NCBI GenBank assembly: GCA_022495005.1
Contig: JAGYXB010000051.1
Span: forward strand, 496,001 to 560,000
From: Rhyacophila brunnea
Taxonomy: Eukaryota; Arthropoda; Insecta; Trichoptera; Rhyacophilidae
Length of the DNA stretch: 64,000 nt
Direction: 5' to 3'
The notes under the pieces are model-generated. The model was not told where the DNA came from and did no database searches. It saw nothing but the letters and a program-made list of their open reading frames with translations. Shown piece by piece: positions 22,500-34,936 of the stretch; positions within the stretch are counted from its first letter, which is position 1; every line of letters starts with the position of its first letter. Made by a program: the position numbers and the translations under genes.

Positions 22500-22695
22500 A
22501 CCCCTTCTAGTCCATTGCAGGCTCGGAATTCTATTCTCATTGAGATAACAATATAATATTTATATGATTTTTTCAAAGCTTGTGTGTTTGTGTTTGTTTT
22601 TATTCTATTAATAAGGACACTGCAGCTGTTTTACTACATTACTGTCATTGGGTTTCATGGCCTGTTGTAGTGCTAAAAAAAGTTTTTTATTTATT
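22500..22695 (+). mobile_element. tRNA-derived SINE, family 2, decayed head
   Basis: The body TCAAAGCTTGTGTGTTTGTG and the tail CTGTCATTGGGTTTCATGGC plus CTGTTGTAGTGCTAAAAAAA match the family 2 copies at 41.1, 48.9 and 61.7 kb. The tRNA-like head is barely recognisable. Confidence 0.65.
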
Positions 22696-22776
22696 TATCT
22701 ACCAGCTATCTATATTTTAAATTTAAAAAAAATATTTTTGGAATCAAGAAATAGTTTTTAAAATCCTTTTATTTTT

Positions 22777-23164
22777 ATTACAACGTTTTTCTCAGTTCGT
22801 ATTCTTATTTGTCCGGTGGTTGTTTATCCAGTATTTGTACTTGCAATCGATTTTTAACTAACTTTCTGACTAGCTAGACATTTGAAACTTTTAGAATATA
22901 ATATCAGAACACAATGCCAAGGCATTTTTAGCCATCTTTAAGTAGATTCTCAGTTAATTCTGTTTTGTATGAAAAGTTATTTCGACACCATTATTGATTG
23001 CTAGAGGTCTGGGGTCCTAGCAACTAAATTATTAATAAAATATATACGTGCATTACTATGGAAATCAATATGACATGTTAATAATAAATAAACTAGTTAA
23101 GTCAAGTTCATAGAAAATTAAAAAACGTTGCATATAAAAAGTTCTTTTTATCTTGTAATTATTT
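22777..23164 (-). repeat. 400-bp dispersed element family, copy B
   Basis: Tips ACAACGTTTTTCTC and AAAAAACGTTG are inverted. The outer tail ATAAAAAGTTCTTTTTATCT matches copies A, C and D. It faces copy A across about 450 bp, so the pair forms a large imperfect inverted repeat. Confidence 0.76.
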
Positions 23165-23858
23165 TTATTATTAACATGTGTTTATTTTTAAATTATAAAC
23201 AATTTAATTGATTAACCGAAGGCATTAATTACGTTGGTTTTTTCTATTTAAAAATGTATTGTTGGTACAGAAATCAAGATTTTGGTATTCGTGATTTCGG
23301 CCCTTAACCTCCAACATAAAAAAAGATTACTATTTTATTATTATTCACACTGCAAGATTTTTTACTTATTTTTCTGATTTATCTGGTATCTTCGTAGAAT
23401 CTTGTGTCTCGTACTTAATATGGCGGTATACGTTCAAACACGTTACAATTACCGTATCGGCTTGACGTAAACTACGTGACAGATTGCGAGAAATGCTTCT
23501 ACAAGAAGAAAATGATACCATATGCTCGATTTATTCAAATTAAGAACGGGAAAAGTGTTTGAGATATACGTATCTATACAAACCCTGTTTGTAAAACATA
23601 ATAATAATAATTTATCTCTAAATCTTATTTATTTATTTTATACTCGTATACAATTAATTAAATGCCTACTTTTGAATAAACTAGATAATTTGACATTTTC
23701 TAGGGCTTAGATTCCATAGAACGGTCGAAAATGAGTAATTAAGATTTTTTATTTAGATTTTGATTTAATTTGAAATTAAGGTGTGAAAAATCTGTAGACT
23801 CTCTGAATATTATATATTATTATATCATTATAACTCCCACGTATATACTCATATAATT
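23165..23858. other. AT-rich non-coding stretch
   Basis: No gene or repeat supported. Confidence 0.55.
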
Positions 23859-24080
23859 CCCACGATGGCCGCGCGGCCTATCGAATCCTGGGTCTAGCAA
23901 GTACACATATTGTTTTTCAATTTATGTATGAGTCAGAGAACGGACCTAATAAGTTGAATAAGTGGCTGACATCCATTTCTCGTAAAAACAAAATTTGTTG
24001 ATACAAACCTCCACTCTGTAGAGGCCCATATGATCCTATTAGGATCGGATATGGTCGAAAGAAAAGAAAAAGAAGAAGAT
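23859..24080 (+). mobile_element. tRNA-derived SINE, family 1, copy d
   Basis: CCCACGATGGCCGCGCGGCC head, CGAATCCTGGGTCTAGCAAG B-box region, then TGAATAAGTGGCTGACATCC, CCTCCACTCTGTAGAGGCCC, ATTAGGATCGGATATGGTCG and a GAAAAGAAAAAGAAGAAGA tail. One of the most complete family members here, with only a small deletion in the head. Confidence 0.85.
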
Positions 24081-24176
24081 GATTGCGAATTTTATGATAC
24101 CTATTACCAAGGTACTAGAAATCAACATTTTACGATCCAGTAGTAATAATAATATGATATGTTCTATAGTTCTAAT

Positions 24177-24285
24177 GGATTTAAGTTTTGTATTATTCCA
24201 TTTGAGTCATTTTTGCGACCCAGGTTTTACCTTTCGGCACCTTTGGGCACTATATACACTTACCAAAAGGGAAATACACACTGAC
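24177..24285 (-). repeat. Short repeat with hammerhead-like core, copy 1
   Basis: The minus strand includes GGTGCCGAAAGGTAAAACCT, GGGTCGCAAAAATGACTCAA and AATACAAAACTTAAATCC. These words are shared with 31310-31420 and 58041-58150. The core is discussed under findings. Confidence 0.7.
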
Positions 24286-24629
24286 AACGCATACAGTTAA
24301 CTCTAACTTATATAACAAATTAATACAATAAAGTAGGTAAAAACTTTTCACCGACCTATTAAGTCAAGGATCAAAATAAAAAATATAATAAACAAATTAT
24401 GAATAGTGTAAGTGTTGAAGTGTTTGTAAAAAAACTCCTATCATATCATATAATAACACAGTATAGTATAATACAGTACCTACGAGTATAGTTTTTTTAT
24501 TCTTTATAATTACTAATGATCTATTATTAGGTTTTGACGATCTATACGCTTATCGAGTGTATTATTAGTGATAAGGTAGGGGTTTTTTTACAAACACTTC
24601 GAATATTGGCGTATTTTATATTATATATA
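24286..24629. other. AT-rich non-coding stretch
   Basis: No feature identified. Confidence 0.5.
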
Positions 24630-24829
24630 CGATAGCCAAGTGGCATAGGTTACAGATTCGTATCCTCATTATAGCCAATAATACAATATATATATTTTTT
24701 ATTTTATGTTTGGAGTCAGAGTATATACTTACCTAATATGTTGAGTAAGTAACATACATATTTTTCTGTAAAATTTATTAATAAAAATATATGACCCTAA
24801 TACGATCAGACATGATCAAAAAAAAATAG
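24630..24829 (+). mobile_element. tRNA-derived SINE, family 1, copy e (old)
   Basis: CGATAGCCAAGTGGCATAGG head, TTTGGAGTCAGAGTATATAC, ATGTTGAGTAAGTAACATAC and TACGATCAGACATGATCAAA follow the family 1 order but are heavily mutated. Confidence 0.65.
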
Positions 24830-25245
24830 AATACATACATCTGTGTTTACAAATTATATATGTTCAATATTATATACGTAAATAGAATAATGATGGAAAA
24901 ACAAAAATCAAATTGAATTATTTTTTTATTTTCCCAAAAGACCTATTGAAAATGGTTTGGATAAATTCAAAAGTATTTTTCATTAGCCTTGCGTATCAAT
25001 TTTTTCAACAATAATCGAATGTTTTTTTTTATCCAAATGCAGTTAGTCTACACAACCAATTCCATTACTCACAATTTTAACATTGTAGGTTGAACACTCA
25101 ATAGGACAAACACGTTACAGTAAAACGCTTCGCTGTAATTTTTATTCCAGCACTGTGTACAATGTATATAAATATCCGTTGTTACTAACTGTCAGTTCTC
25201 ATAATATAGTTTATTTTATCGAATCAACTTGCATATTATGTTAGT
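24830..25245. other. AT-rich non-coding stretch
   Basis: No feature identified. Confidence 0.5.
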
Positions 25246-25682
25246 TATTTTACAACGTTTTTATTAGGTCGTATTCTTATTTGTCCGGTACAAATCTTGC
25301 AATCGATTTTTAACTAACTTCCCGACTAGATAGACATTTGAAACTTTTAGAATATATCAGAACACAATGCCACTTTACATTTACGCTTAGTTTACCTTAT
25401 TGTAGTTAATTCCCGTTTGCGGCGGAAAGTTCGGAAGAAATCCGTAATCCAATCCACTATTATTGGTTGCTAGGGTCCTAACAACTAAATTATTAATATA
25501 TACGTGCGTTACTATATCTTACTTACTAGTTACTATATGAGTGTCAAAATGACATGTCAGTATTATTTCTATCAAATACAATTTTTTTGATCGTTTAAGC
25601 TAGTCAAGTCAAGTTTATATGATTCAACAGCAAATTTAAAAACGTTGTATTTAAAAAGTTCTTTTTATCGTGTAATTATTTA
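25246..25682 (-). repeat. 400-bp dispersed element family, copy C
   Basis: Tips ACAACGTTTTTA and AAAAACGTTGT. Internal CGTATTCTTATTTGTCCGGT, GACATTTGAAACTTTTAGAA and GATTCAACAGCAAATTTAAA are shared with copies A and B. The best-preserved inverted tips of the four copies. Confidence 0.78.
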
Positions 25683-27427
25683 TATTTTGATTATAATGTT
25701 AAATGTACGTTATATTTTTTTTTAAATTTTTGAGTAAGTAGGTTTACATAATATATTGGCGGTGAATAGCTTGGGTGAGATCGTGTCGTTACTTATATTA
25801 TAATATAGAAAGACCAAATGACTAGTCAAATTAATTTATTTATGAAGTATTGGAAAGTGTATTAGTCATAAGCTCAAATATATTTAGAATGTGACAATTT
25901 CATCAGACACAAAAAACTTTTACTCCAGCTTTATCGGATAGCTTAAAGCTCTCCCGAATGCACGGACAAATCTCCGATGTGTTTGCGCGCTCAGGCGTCA
26001 GCCAATTTGGGAGATTTCCATTATCACTTAAAATATTCGGTTAAGGAGGTTTTTATTGCCATTACCACCGTAAATATCTGGGCGGCCGATCAGAGATGGC
26101 GCCGTAACCACGTGACTCGCACGTGACCGATAACATCGCTAGCGACAAGAGCGCGCTTTTACTTCGACCCGTCATAAGCTTTCTATTACTCAATCGGTAA
26201 GAGAAGAGCTTTTACACAATGCATTATCAAATTTGAAGCAAGCTTGAGAATAATATTCTATTGTATTAACCTTGAGCCAGTAGAAGCCATACATCAACAT
26301 CTTGAGCCCAATACTAGTAAAAGTACTGTACTAAAATGGAGAAGGTTCTTAATTATTTCACTCAAGTGTATAAATACATAATTTTCAAGAATCTCAAAAT
26401 ATCATAGAAAAAAATTTAAAACATCAAAGGGATCTTGCTGGATTTTGCATGGGGACCCAATATTTTTAATTACGTTACTGACACGAATAATATCCAAATA
26501 TTAATATAATTCCACAACTAATACTCCTTCACATAAAATAGTATCTCTATATTAAGGTAAGGTAGCACAATATGTCAAAGAGACTTGTTTAAAAGCCTCT
26601 AAACAAATCTCGTCAAAAATAGACAGATTAACAATATTATAATATTATATAAATGTTTTCCAATAAAAATATAATACTGGAAGAAAATATTTACCAATGT
26701 ATAAATATATTAGACTCTGCGTCTGTTAATATATATTCAAATCACATGGTAAAACACATACAATTTGTGAGAGTATCACATACATTGTAACTCGTATGGC
26801 ATTTCAGTTATTCTTTTTACAACTTGAGCATGAATAATAATTACTTCGATTAAGCATATATATAACATAATTTAAAAGATACCTACTTAAGCCAATACAT
26901 TATAATATTATCTATATATTAAATTGTGTTTAGTAATCTAGTTGGGTCTTATGGGCCCTAAATAAGGATCAGTCTAGAAACCAAGTGTTCGTCCAGCCCT
27001 GTTCTACTTAAAAGTGATTTATAAATACCTAAAATAGGATTGGTTAATAATTTTATTTAAAAATGAATAATTTGTAACTTCAAATAAATTACTATCGCTC
27101 AACTTTGTACTTCAAAGCTTTGCATTTATTTTGTATCCCGCCCAACACTTTAGAAAGGATTATCTTTATTGTGTAAGTATTTTTGTAATTACGATTTAAC
27201 AATGCTATTTTAGATTAAGATTTTCTTGGAAAATTATTTATGGAAATAAATTACGCGTACCACTTCCGTCCTTCATAAACAGAAATATTATTTTTATAGT
27301 CTTCATTTATTGTAAAATATAAATAGACAATAATTATAATCATTCCTTTTATAAAGGCACTAAGTTGTTTAATATTTTTAGTTGTGGAATTGAAGGTTGT
27401 ATGTATATTGCATATTATGGCCTAATT
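25683..27427. other. Non-coding stretch with one GC island
   Basis: Mostly AT-rich. A patch at about 25930-26190 is GC-richer and holds the motif cluster listed next. No coding frame is supported. Confidence 0.5.
26080..26175. promoter_or_regulatory. GC island with motif cluster
   Basis: AGATGGCGCC at 26094-26103 resembles the core of insect CTCF sites. Two CACGTG E-boxes start at 26109 and 26120, each followed by AC. ATCGCTAGCGA is a palindrome just downstream. Candidate enhancer or insulator; no transcript evidence. Confidence 0.28.
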
Positions 27428-27507
27428 CTCTTAATAACTTACTACAAACTTCCACTCCGTACATGCCCAATTATTATCTTATTAGGATCGGACATGGTCA
27501 AAAAAGG
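27428..27507 (+). mobile_element. SINE family 1, 3' fragment (copy f)
   Basis: Only the end is present: CTACAAACTTCCACTCCGTA and TTATTAGGATCGGACATGGT. The tRNA-like head is missing. Confidence 0.68.
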
Positions 27508-30086
27508 TACTTATATTAGAATGCAACATAAATGTGTAAATATATATTAAAGTGGAAATTTTGCTAAATAAGAAGCTTTTAAACGCCATTTTATTTATAT
27601 TTAAAAGTCCCTATTTAAAAATTACTTTTTATGAGACGATATTATTTTGAATGAGATGTGTTGAAAAATAATTGAAAAATCTCGAGTTATTAATAAATTA
27701 ATACTTACTTATGTTTTTGTTATACTTACATGATAAAATAACTAAATAATACTATTACACATCTGTAAAGCTCGGTAAATTTTATTGGTTTATTTTTGAA
27801 GAGAGAATTTTTTGGAATTGTATTTAATTACTTTAATAAATGATTATTTTTTTTAATTTTCGTTAATTTTTTAGTGTAAAATAGTTGAAATATTTTGTAT
27901 TTCATATCCGTCAAAATGTACCATTTAATCAAACAAAACCGGTCCTGATTATTATTAAATTATGCGGAATAAGTACCTACCTACTACAAACTTGGTTGTA
28001 GTTACGAGTATATTATACAAAATAATTATTTTACTATTTTTACTCTGAAGTGGATTATAAGAGCCTCCACCGACTCGATGTTATAATAAATAGATTATTT
28101 ACAAAGAATTGTATTAGTTGTCATTCGAATTCAAACTATTCTTTAGTTCATTTAATTATTAAAATTGCACTACATTTTTATTGTAAGTTCTGTATTTTTG
28201 AGAACAAATTATTTAAATAAAAATATTATGTAATAGTTATAAAAAATGTAGTTATGTAGTATTATTTGTGTGCGTAAACCTATTTAAGTATATTAGTTTA
28301 ATTGATCAAAGTTATATATATTCTAAGATTTTTTATCAGTATTAAAGTATCTCAAAAAGCATATGAAAATGCATGTCAGATAGCACGGGCAAGGAAAACT
28401 CTCCCTTAAATCTAGTCCCGCGGAGCAATAAAGTTTTCCATTCGGTTGCACCGGATCCATCCTTGTTAGGCGAGCATTGATACTCAATTAAATGTTTCAA
28501 CTCGAGCGCCCGCACTGCGTATGGATATAAATTCAAGGGATGCCTCCCGACTTGTCTACATCGGGATGTGAATTATTTGTCCCCGAATAAAAAAAATATT
28601 CTAAATTATGTCCCCAATTTTTTTGACTTTATGTAACTAATTATGTTTAAAATACCTCTTAACGGATTTTCTACATTACCATGGAATTATTTGATATTAT
28701 CATTTACATTGTTTTATTTAATAAAAAAGGGCAATAGGGTTGGACTTTTAAATTATCTACATGATCCATATATCATTATCATGATAATATATTAAGTTTT
28801 TGTTAGAATGATTTTTGATTAAAATATAACATGTTAAGTTTGACTGATTGTGTTTTCAGAAATAATATTTAATTATTTTTTAGAAGAATGAAATGAAATA
28901 AACACATTTTTACTAGGCGTTATTAATAAATCGTAAAACTAAATTGGACACGTTAACAGAATAGGTTATAAATATGTGCGGAATTTTCAATATGTATCTG
29001 AATTACAATATATTATGAAGAATTCATTTTACACCACATAATATTATATAAAACATAACAGTATTTTAGAAAAATCATGCACGTACTGTAATGACATTAA
29101 CACGAATTTGCAATATGCGCCCTTATTATATCATAGGTAGAGTTCATTTTTCAAGGCTTCAAGCATATTTTTCTGTGAAAATTGTATGAGTAGACAAAAG
29201 AGTATAGGCGTGAGCCTTTATATTTTTCTGACTATGAATTCACTAGTGAGTTTAAGTATACCCAGCAGTCTTTCAGTACTAGGGGTTGTTGAATTAAGAG
29301 AAATTTAATTGATAACATAATATATGTCACATTATCTACATCATTTACTCATATATAAAATAATATTGTGTATTCACGAACGAAAGAACCTACAAATGCC
29401 CATTGACGAGCATATAATATACAACTAAAGAAATAAAATAATGTTGTAAAAATACCTTTTAACTAGGGAAAAAATTGTTATTAATTTCCGGGGACAAAAT
29501 CATTTTGTCAGGGGCGCAAAACCGGAAACCGTATATACCACCCCACCGAACATAGAGCCGCTGTGCGCGCCTGAAAAATGTATCGAGTGAGAGCGAGACG
29601 GGTAGCAATTCGCAGAGAACCGGCCGACTAACTAACTGCAAAGTATTAGCTATAAATCATTTTGCCGGGGCTATTTGAACCTCGTGGCACTGGCATTCGA
29701 TTCCGTACCCAGATATAATCACCCCATCTAGTTTATTAGTGGATATGACAGGGTTGCATTAGATTTTTTCGAGTATATTTTAATAGACGCAGAGAAATTA
29801 GTGTTCAGACAATCACTTAAAAATAATGATAAATTAAATGTAAGTGCTTCAAAGTCGTTAACCTCAATGTTTTTAGGTATTTTTTGGATTTTTTTTTTAT
29901 TCTGATTCTGTAAGTAGGTACTGTTCCATTGTATGTATCCATTCGTTTGTTACGTAATTGGAAATCATCAGCCACCATTTTTTATAGTTTCCGACTAAAT
30001 TGTAAAATTAATATTATGTTTTCGATTGACGGTTTTTTGGGATAATCTTAAAATGGCGGAATATGGAGGTTAGCGACATTGAAACT
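27508..30086. other. Non-coding stretch with two GC-richer islands
   Basis: An AAAACCGGTCCTGAT-type short repeat lies at 27934-27976, with relatives at 37.1 and 38.45 kb. An island at 28342-28572 has an open minus-strand frame (listed separately). A second island at 29515-29640 reads GGTGGTATATACGG on the minus strand but has no other promoter evidence. The rest is AT-rich. Confidence 0.45.
28342..28572 (-). other. Unidentified 76-codon open frame in GC-richer island
   Basis: Open on the minus strand from a TAA at 28573-28575 to a TAA at 28342-28344, without an ATG near its start. The product contains PYAVRALELKHLIEYQCS and GATEWKTLLLRGTRFKGEF. I recognise no family. Composition differs from the AT-rich flanks. 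An exon or transposon fragment is possible, but so is chance. Confidence 0.25.
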
Positions 30087-30418
30087 GGTCCGTTCGCATA
30101 TACAAAATAGTCTTGACTACGACATTGTCATAAATCAAAACCACCGGCAATAATGCAACTCTCTTCCATGCGCACAGGTGAGACCGTTCCATGACATTGA
30201 CCTCATGCGGATAGCTAAAACGAATGAAAAATAGCATCTACACATGCGCCAATATTTTTTCATGTCATGTTTGTGAAACTTTTTTCCATCAAAAATGTCG
30301 CACTGATGCCTATATTCAGTGGTACGTTAAGTTACACGTGTTTTGTGAATAACAACAAAATTACATAGACAAGTTCGACGTGATGCAGTCGAGACAATGT
30401 TTTATGTGCGACAACGGT
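30087..30418. mobile_element. Element with about 40-bp imperfect inverted ends
   Basis: The left end GGTCCGTTCGCATATACAAA runs on to GTCTTGACTACGACATTGTC. The right end carries TGATGCAGTCGAGACAATGT and TTTATGTGCGACAACGG, its imperfect complement. A half-copy occurs at about 9445-9525. No coding capacity. Confidence 0.55.
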
Positions 30419-30636
30419 AACGTAATTAAAGTAAATATTTGTAATGAGTAAAAATTTAAAATTAGAAAAAAAGAGATAAGCAAACATTATATTATTTATA
30501 GATGCTTATTAAAAAAAAAAAAAGCTTCCATACGATAACATTTTTTATCAATTTCATACAATATAATATTAGAAGATAAGTATTTTGAGTGCGGCTCTGT
30601 CATTATAATAGGCAGCTCATGTGCAATTCGTTATAA

Positions 30637-30903
30637 TGCAACACTCGATTGACCGAAGCGGCGCATCGGCAGTACCCCGCACCCCCTTTCAACCCCCATT
30701 TTCCCGCCAATATTACCTATATAGAACAAGTGCGCCTAGATACAATCATGAACAATACTGCATACATCACCAATCCAGCCTATAATTCTTTCGCTCGATT
30801 ATTCCCGCTATCAGGTTTATGTTTTCATCGCTCGGTGCTATGCATATTTGGCACCAAACAGGTTAATACGTTATTTCGTATTCATTCAAAATTCGAAATT
30901 TGA
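30637..30903 (+). other. Open frame overlapping a C-rich island, product unknown
   Basis: Open from a stop at 30634-30636 to 30903. The first in-frame ATG lies well inside, at 30748. The early part is proline-rich (YPAPPFNPHFPANITYIEQV) and coincides with a C-rich island containing TTTTCCCGCC, an E2F-type site. No protein family is recognised. It may be an untranslated or regulatory island. Confidence 0.22.
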
Positions 30904-31309
30904 ATAATCTATAGGCACCTACTAATAATAAAATTTAAGTCTCTCTCTCTGTGATTTGAGGTTATTTGCATTTTGATCAGTTCTTTGACTATTTCCAAGG
31001 TAACTAAGCACAACACATAGTTTTTAACATTACAATAAAAACTAATAATTCAATTAAAATTGTAAAAATAGTAAACAAGCTTAAAATAAACATACAAAAT
31101 TATGTATACATATAATAACGTAAAATAATGGAATTGACTATGTAGACTTACAGACCATCTTTCAAAAAAATACTAACTTAAAAAAATGTGTTAAAAAAAA
31201 TAAAAAAAATTACTTAGTACCTAACATACTATATAAGTAATAAGGTTTTTACTTTCCTTTATTATATTTAATTGTTATAATATACTTAATAATTAGATGT
31301 ATTCATTAT

Positions 31310-31420
31310 CAGTGTGTACCTGCCATTGGTGAGTGGGCATAGTGTCTAAATATGCCAAAAGGCGAAACCTGGGTTTCAAAAAAATACTCAAATTGAATAA
31401 TACAAATCTTAAATCAATTA
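31310..31420 (+). repeat. Short repeat with hammerhead-like core, copy 3
   Basis: GTGTCTAAATATGCCAAAAG, then GCGAAACCTGGGTTTCAAAA and AATACAAATCTTAAATCAAT, are colinear with the minus-strand copies at 24.2 and 58.1 kb. CTAAATA here has drifted from CTGAAGA. Confidence 0.68.
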
Positions 31421-34400
31421 GAATTTTATTTGTAATTTAAATTAATGACAAACTTTGATTCATAAATCTCGTTAGGGTTAGTTTCGATTAAACGTTGGCG
31501 TTCTTGAAATTATTAATCTTTTTTATAATTTACTATTATAATATTAATTTTACTATTGTTTGTATACTACAGATTAACTAAGAATGTAGCATTGAAATCA
31601 TGGAAATATGTTTTTATCTGACTCATTGATGACTTTGATCATTATTCTATCGTCTTAAATACCGTACCTGCAGGATGTATTATTTTTTTTAAAGCAGTGG
31701 CGCAGCTATAAATTAATATAAAGCCATATCGTGCAAGAATTCAGTGTTTGTAATAAAAGCATTAAGCATAAAAGTAGAGTTTTTTTTTGCTTTCTTCTAT
31801 TTGTGTATATAATTAATAATATCCACGTTGAAAAAAAATATCATCTCACATATTTTTAAATCCCTATAAAATAATGTGGATTTAGGATTTTAAATACCTA
31901 GCGATGCAGCAATATTTTATTTAACTTTAGTATTTATTAAACTAATTTAGGTTTTGTTTGCTATTGTAATTCTTCATAATTTTCTAGTAATTCGTGATCC
32001 ATGGTCCACTATAGTTAGGCCTTGACACGAACCTATAATCGTCAATGGTAGTGTTAGTTATTTCTCATACTTGGAATGAAATATGATAAACTCTTTGATG
32101 TGATATTTCTTAATTTTTATTAGTTTTCATGGTATTTTTCGATTAAATAGGTCAATTTAAGCTCAGTCAAAGCACACTTAAGTATGTCCCGACTTTAGTT
32201 TTGGACAACTGCTCCTGAGACATTCCCAGGCGTAACAAACTACAAACTGTTGATGCTTCACACACAAACATAGAGTGTCGTGATACGCTCGATAAAGTCC
32301 GGGTATGGTGTAAGGCAGTTGGTTTGGTGGGTCTATTTCTTTGTTTTGGCCTTGTCGTGATCCCACATATTGTTAAATTAACTCACTGGCTATGTAAATT
32401 CCGTCGACATTCGTCATGATGATAAGCTTCAAGGAATCGCAGCTGCAGGCGTGATGTTGATCTTGGCTTGATTGACCTGGAGTGCGATTTTTTCTCTTTT
32501 TCCATACGTTCAATAAAATTTCATTATATGATAAAAATAAATGCAGAAGTTATTTCATATTGCATTATTCCCTGAGAAGACACATTACTTAAGGTAAATT
32601 ATTTATTTGAAAAGTATTGATTTTTAATTTATAAGTATCAGTATTTAATATAAGATAAAAAATATGCAAAAATATATAGATATATACCTAAAGTGAGTAT
32701 GTGTCATATTATAGATAAAATATAAAAATCATTCAACCTTGTATCTGATTACAAAATAATAACTAACGGTAATCGACCAGAAATGTCATTCGGTGACCGG
32801 AAAGTAGATTGACAAATGCACTCTATATTATAGCAAGAGGTACTTTACGATTGAAGGCAGCCTTATGTTTAGTCGGATTGATGAACTCACAATGTTAATG
32901 TACATGGTAATGAAAAATGAATAGCTGAGAACGGTGGAAGGAGCAAGGAGAGGTCTTCATCCACCAATGCATATATGCCAAGTTGATCTTGATAGTAATG
33001 AGGTGAATATTTTATTTACTTATTTTATAAGCAAACTAATCATAATTTCAACTCTGTTATATATTTTTTTACAATAAGTGTTATAACTTAAATTAGGACA
33101 CTTATTTATTTTATCAATATGCCTTCATGTTGTGTTATCATTAATATTATAAATTGATAATAATATTGACATTTAAATAGGTTTAAAAAAGTATAAACGT
33201 TTATGCAACTAACTTTAAATCTACGTACCTATTGCTAAAAAAGGGTTTGCCGACGGCAACAAAAAGAATCGAAAAATTCAAAATACATGTGTTAATCATT
33301 TCGTAGTATATTGGCTTAATTTTTATAGATAGGTATGTTTTAAATTTTTATTAGGAAAGAATTCTGGATGACGTCTTTGACATTCAATAAAAGTTTAATC
33401 GTCGAATTAAAAACAATAACAATGCATTTTGACGTTTATCCGAGATGAAAATGTGAAAACACAAATGACTACTAGTGACATCTGCGGTTTGCGTCACCGC
33501 TACGAGCTTAAATGACTTTCCAATAGATGCCACCCTCAAAAAACGTAGACACGCCCACCGGGCGAGAGAGAAAAGCCTCTCAGAGGACCCACCTGAAGCG
33601 AGTGAGTCACCCAGACGCATAGCGGGGAACAAAACCTCCCGAGACGTTCCAATTTCCTAAGGACATCACTTAGACCGTACTGCTTCTGACCGCCATAGAC
33701 TGACCAATGGCAGGTCGGAAAATTTTCGCAGCGGCCACACCCGATGTTGGAAAATTTTGTTTAACATTTTCACCTATAGGAATGTATATTTTCGCTAGGG
33801 ACTTGGAGATATAACGAATGATTTTTCAGTAAAAAGTAAATATCTATACTAGCTTCTGTATAATCGTACAGGATTTTATTTTTTGATTCCATAACCGTTC
33901 GATAAGAACAAAATATCTATACAATATGAAAGATTTACGGCATTTTCCCACAACAACGGCTAACAAGCGTATTAGGAATTTTTACGTTAAAAAGAAAATG
34001 TATCTTGATTATCAATGCAAAAGTATGATCTCTTTCATACAATCTGTTTATTTATTTTACTATTTTTTGTATTTAATTAGAATATTACTTATCTTTTCTT
34101 GATTATATCAAAAGAGATCTGAAGTCATAGATAATATCCATGGACTACCTGAACAATGATTTGTTTTCTATTTGAACTACAACTTTTTTAGTACTTGTGA
34201 AAGTAAACGGTTACTTTTTATTTTATAAATAAACAGAATATGCCAATATATTATAATAAATATTGACATTGCGGATATTAATTGCATCAGAATTAATACT
34301 ATTAGTCGCCTCAAAAAAATATAGCTATACATCATTATAACTGTGGCCGAAAATTAGACTGTCATTTTATTTTATGTAGGTACAGTTGAATCAAAAATAT

Positions 34401-34936
34401 TCAGGATTAAATAAGTACAAGTGAAGTTTTCACATCACATATACATAATATTTACGTGTGAAACATTTAACGCACATTTAACTGTTTTGTATGAAAAGTT
34501 ATAATAATTTTATTCCTAACACCGGATAATTCCCGGTTATTAAATACGGTAGAAATATTAGATAATATTTCTTTGTTTGAATAGTAATAATAAATCATTT
34601 GAGAATAAGACCAAATTTACATAATATCGAAAACGGGTATGTAAAATTGACAAATAATACAATAAATTCTTCCTTTATTAAACATGGTCAATTAACATTG
34701 TTTTTACTAAAAAAATATTTGAGATAGAATGTAATTCAACTGTTTTTTTTTACAGGTTTAAAATATTCCTGACATATATATTACTCCATTACAGCCCCAT
34801 GCTACGTTAAGCATTTACATATATTATAGTAGGTATATAATACAATCTTTTTATATTCATGGCTTACAAAATTTTGTTAGATTTTTAAGTATTCTTTTAA
34901 AGATCCGGTTCCGGTTAGAAACAGGTATAAAAGAAA
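31421..34936. other. Long non-coding stretch with one GC island
   Basis: No gene is supported. An island at about 33470-33760 contains CGCTACGAGCTTAAATGAC, repeated almost exactly at 43583-43602. Frames on both strands there are open for 60-80 codons but match nothing I know. The rest is AT-rich. Confidence 0.45.

Noticed and set aside
33384..33660. Overlapping open frames on both strands of a GC island
   Set aside because: GC-rich islands have few stops on either strand. Neither product resembles a known protein.
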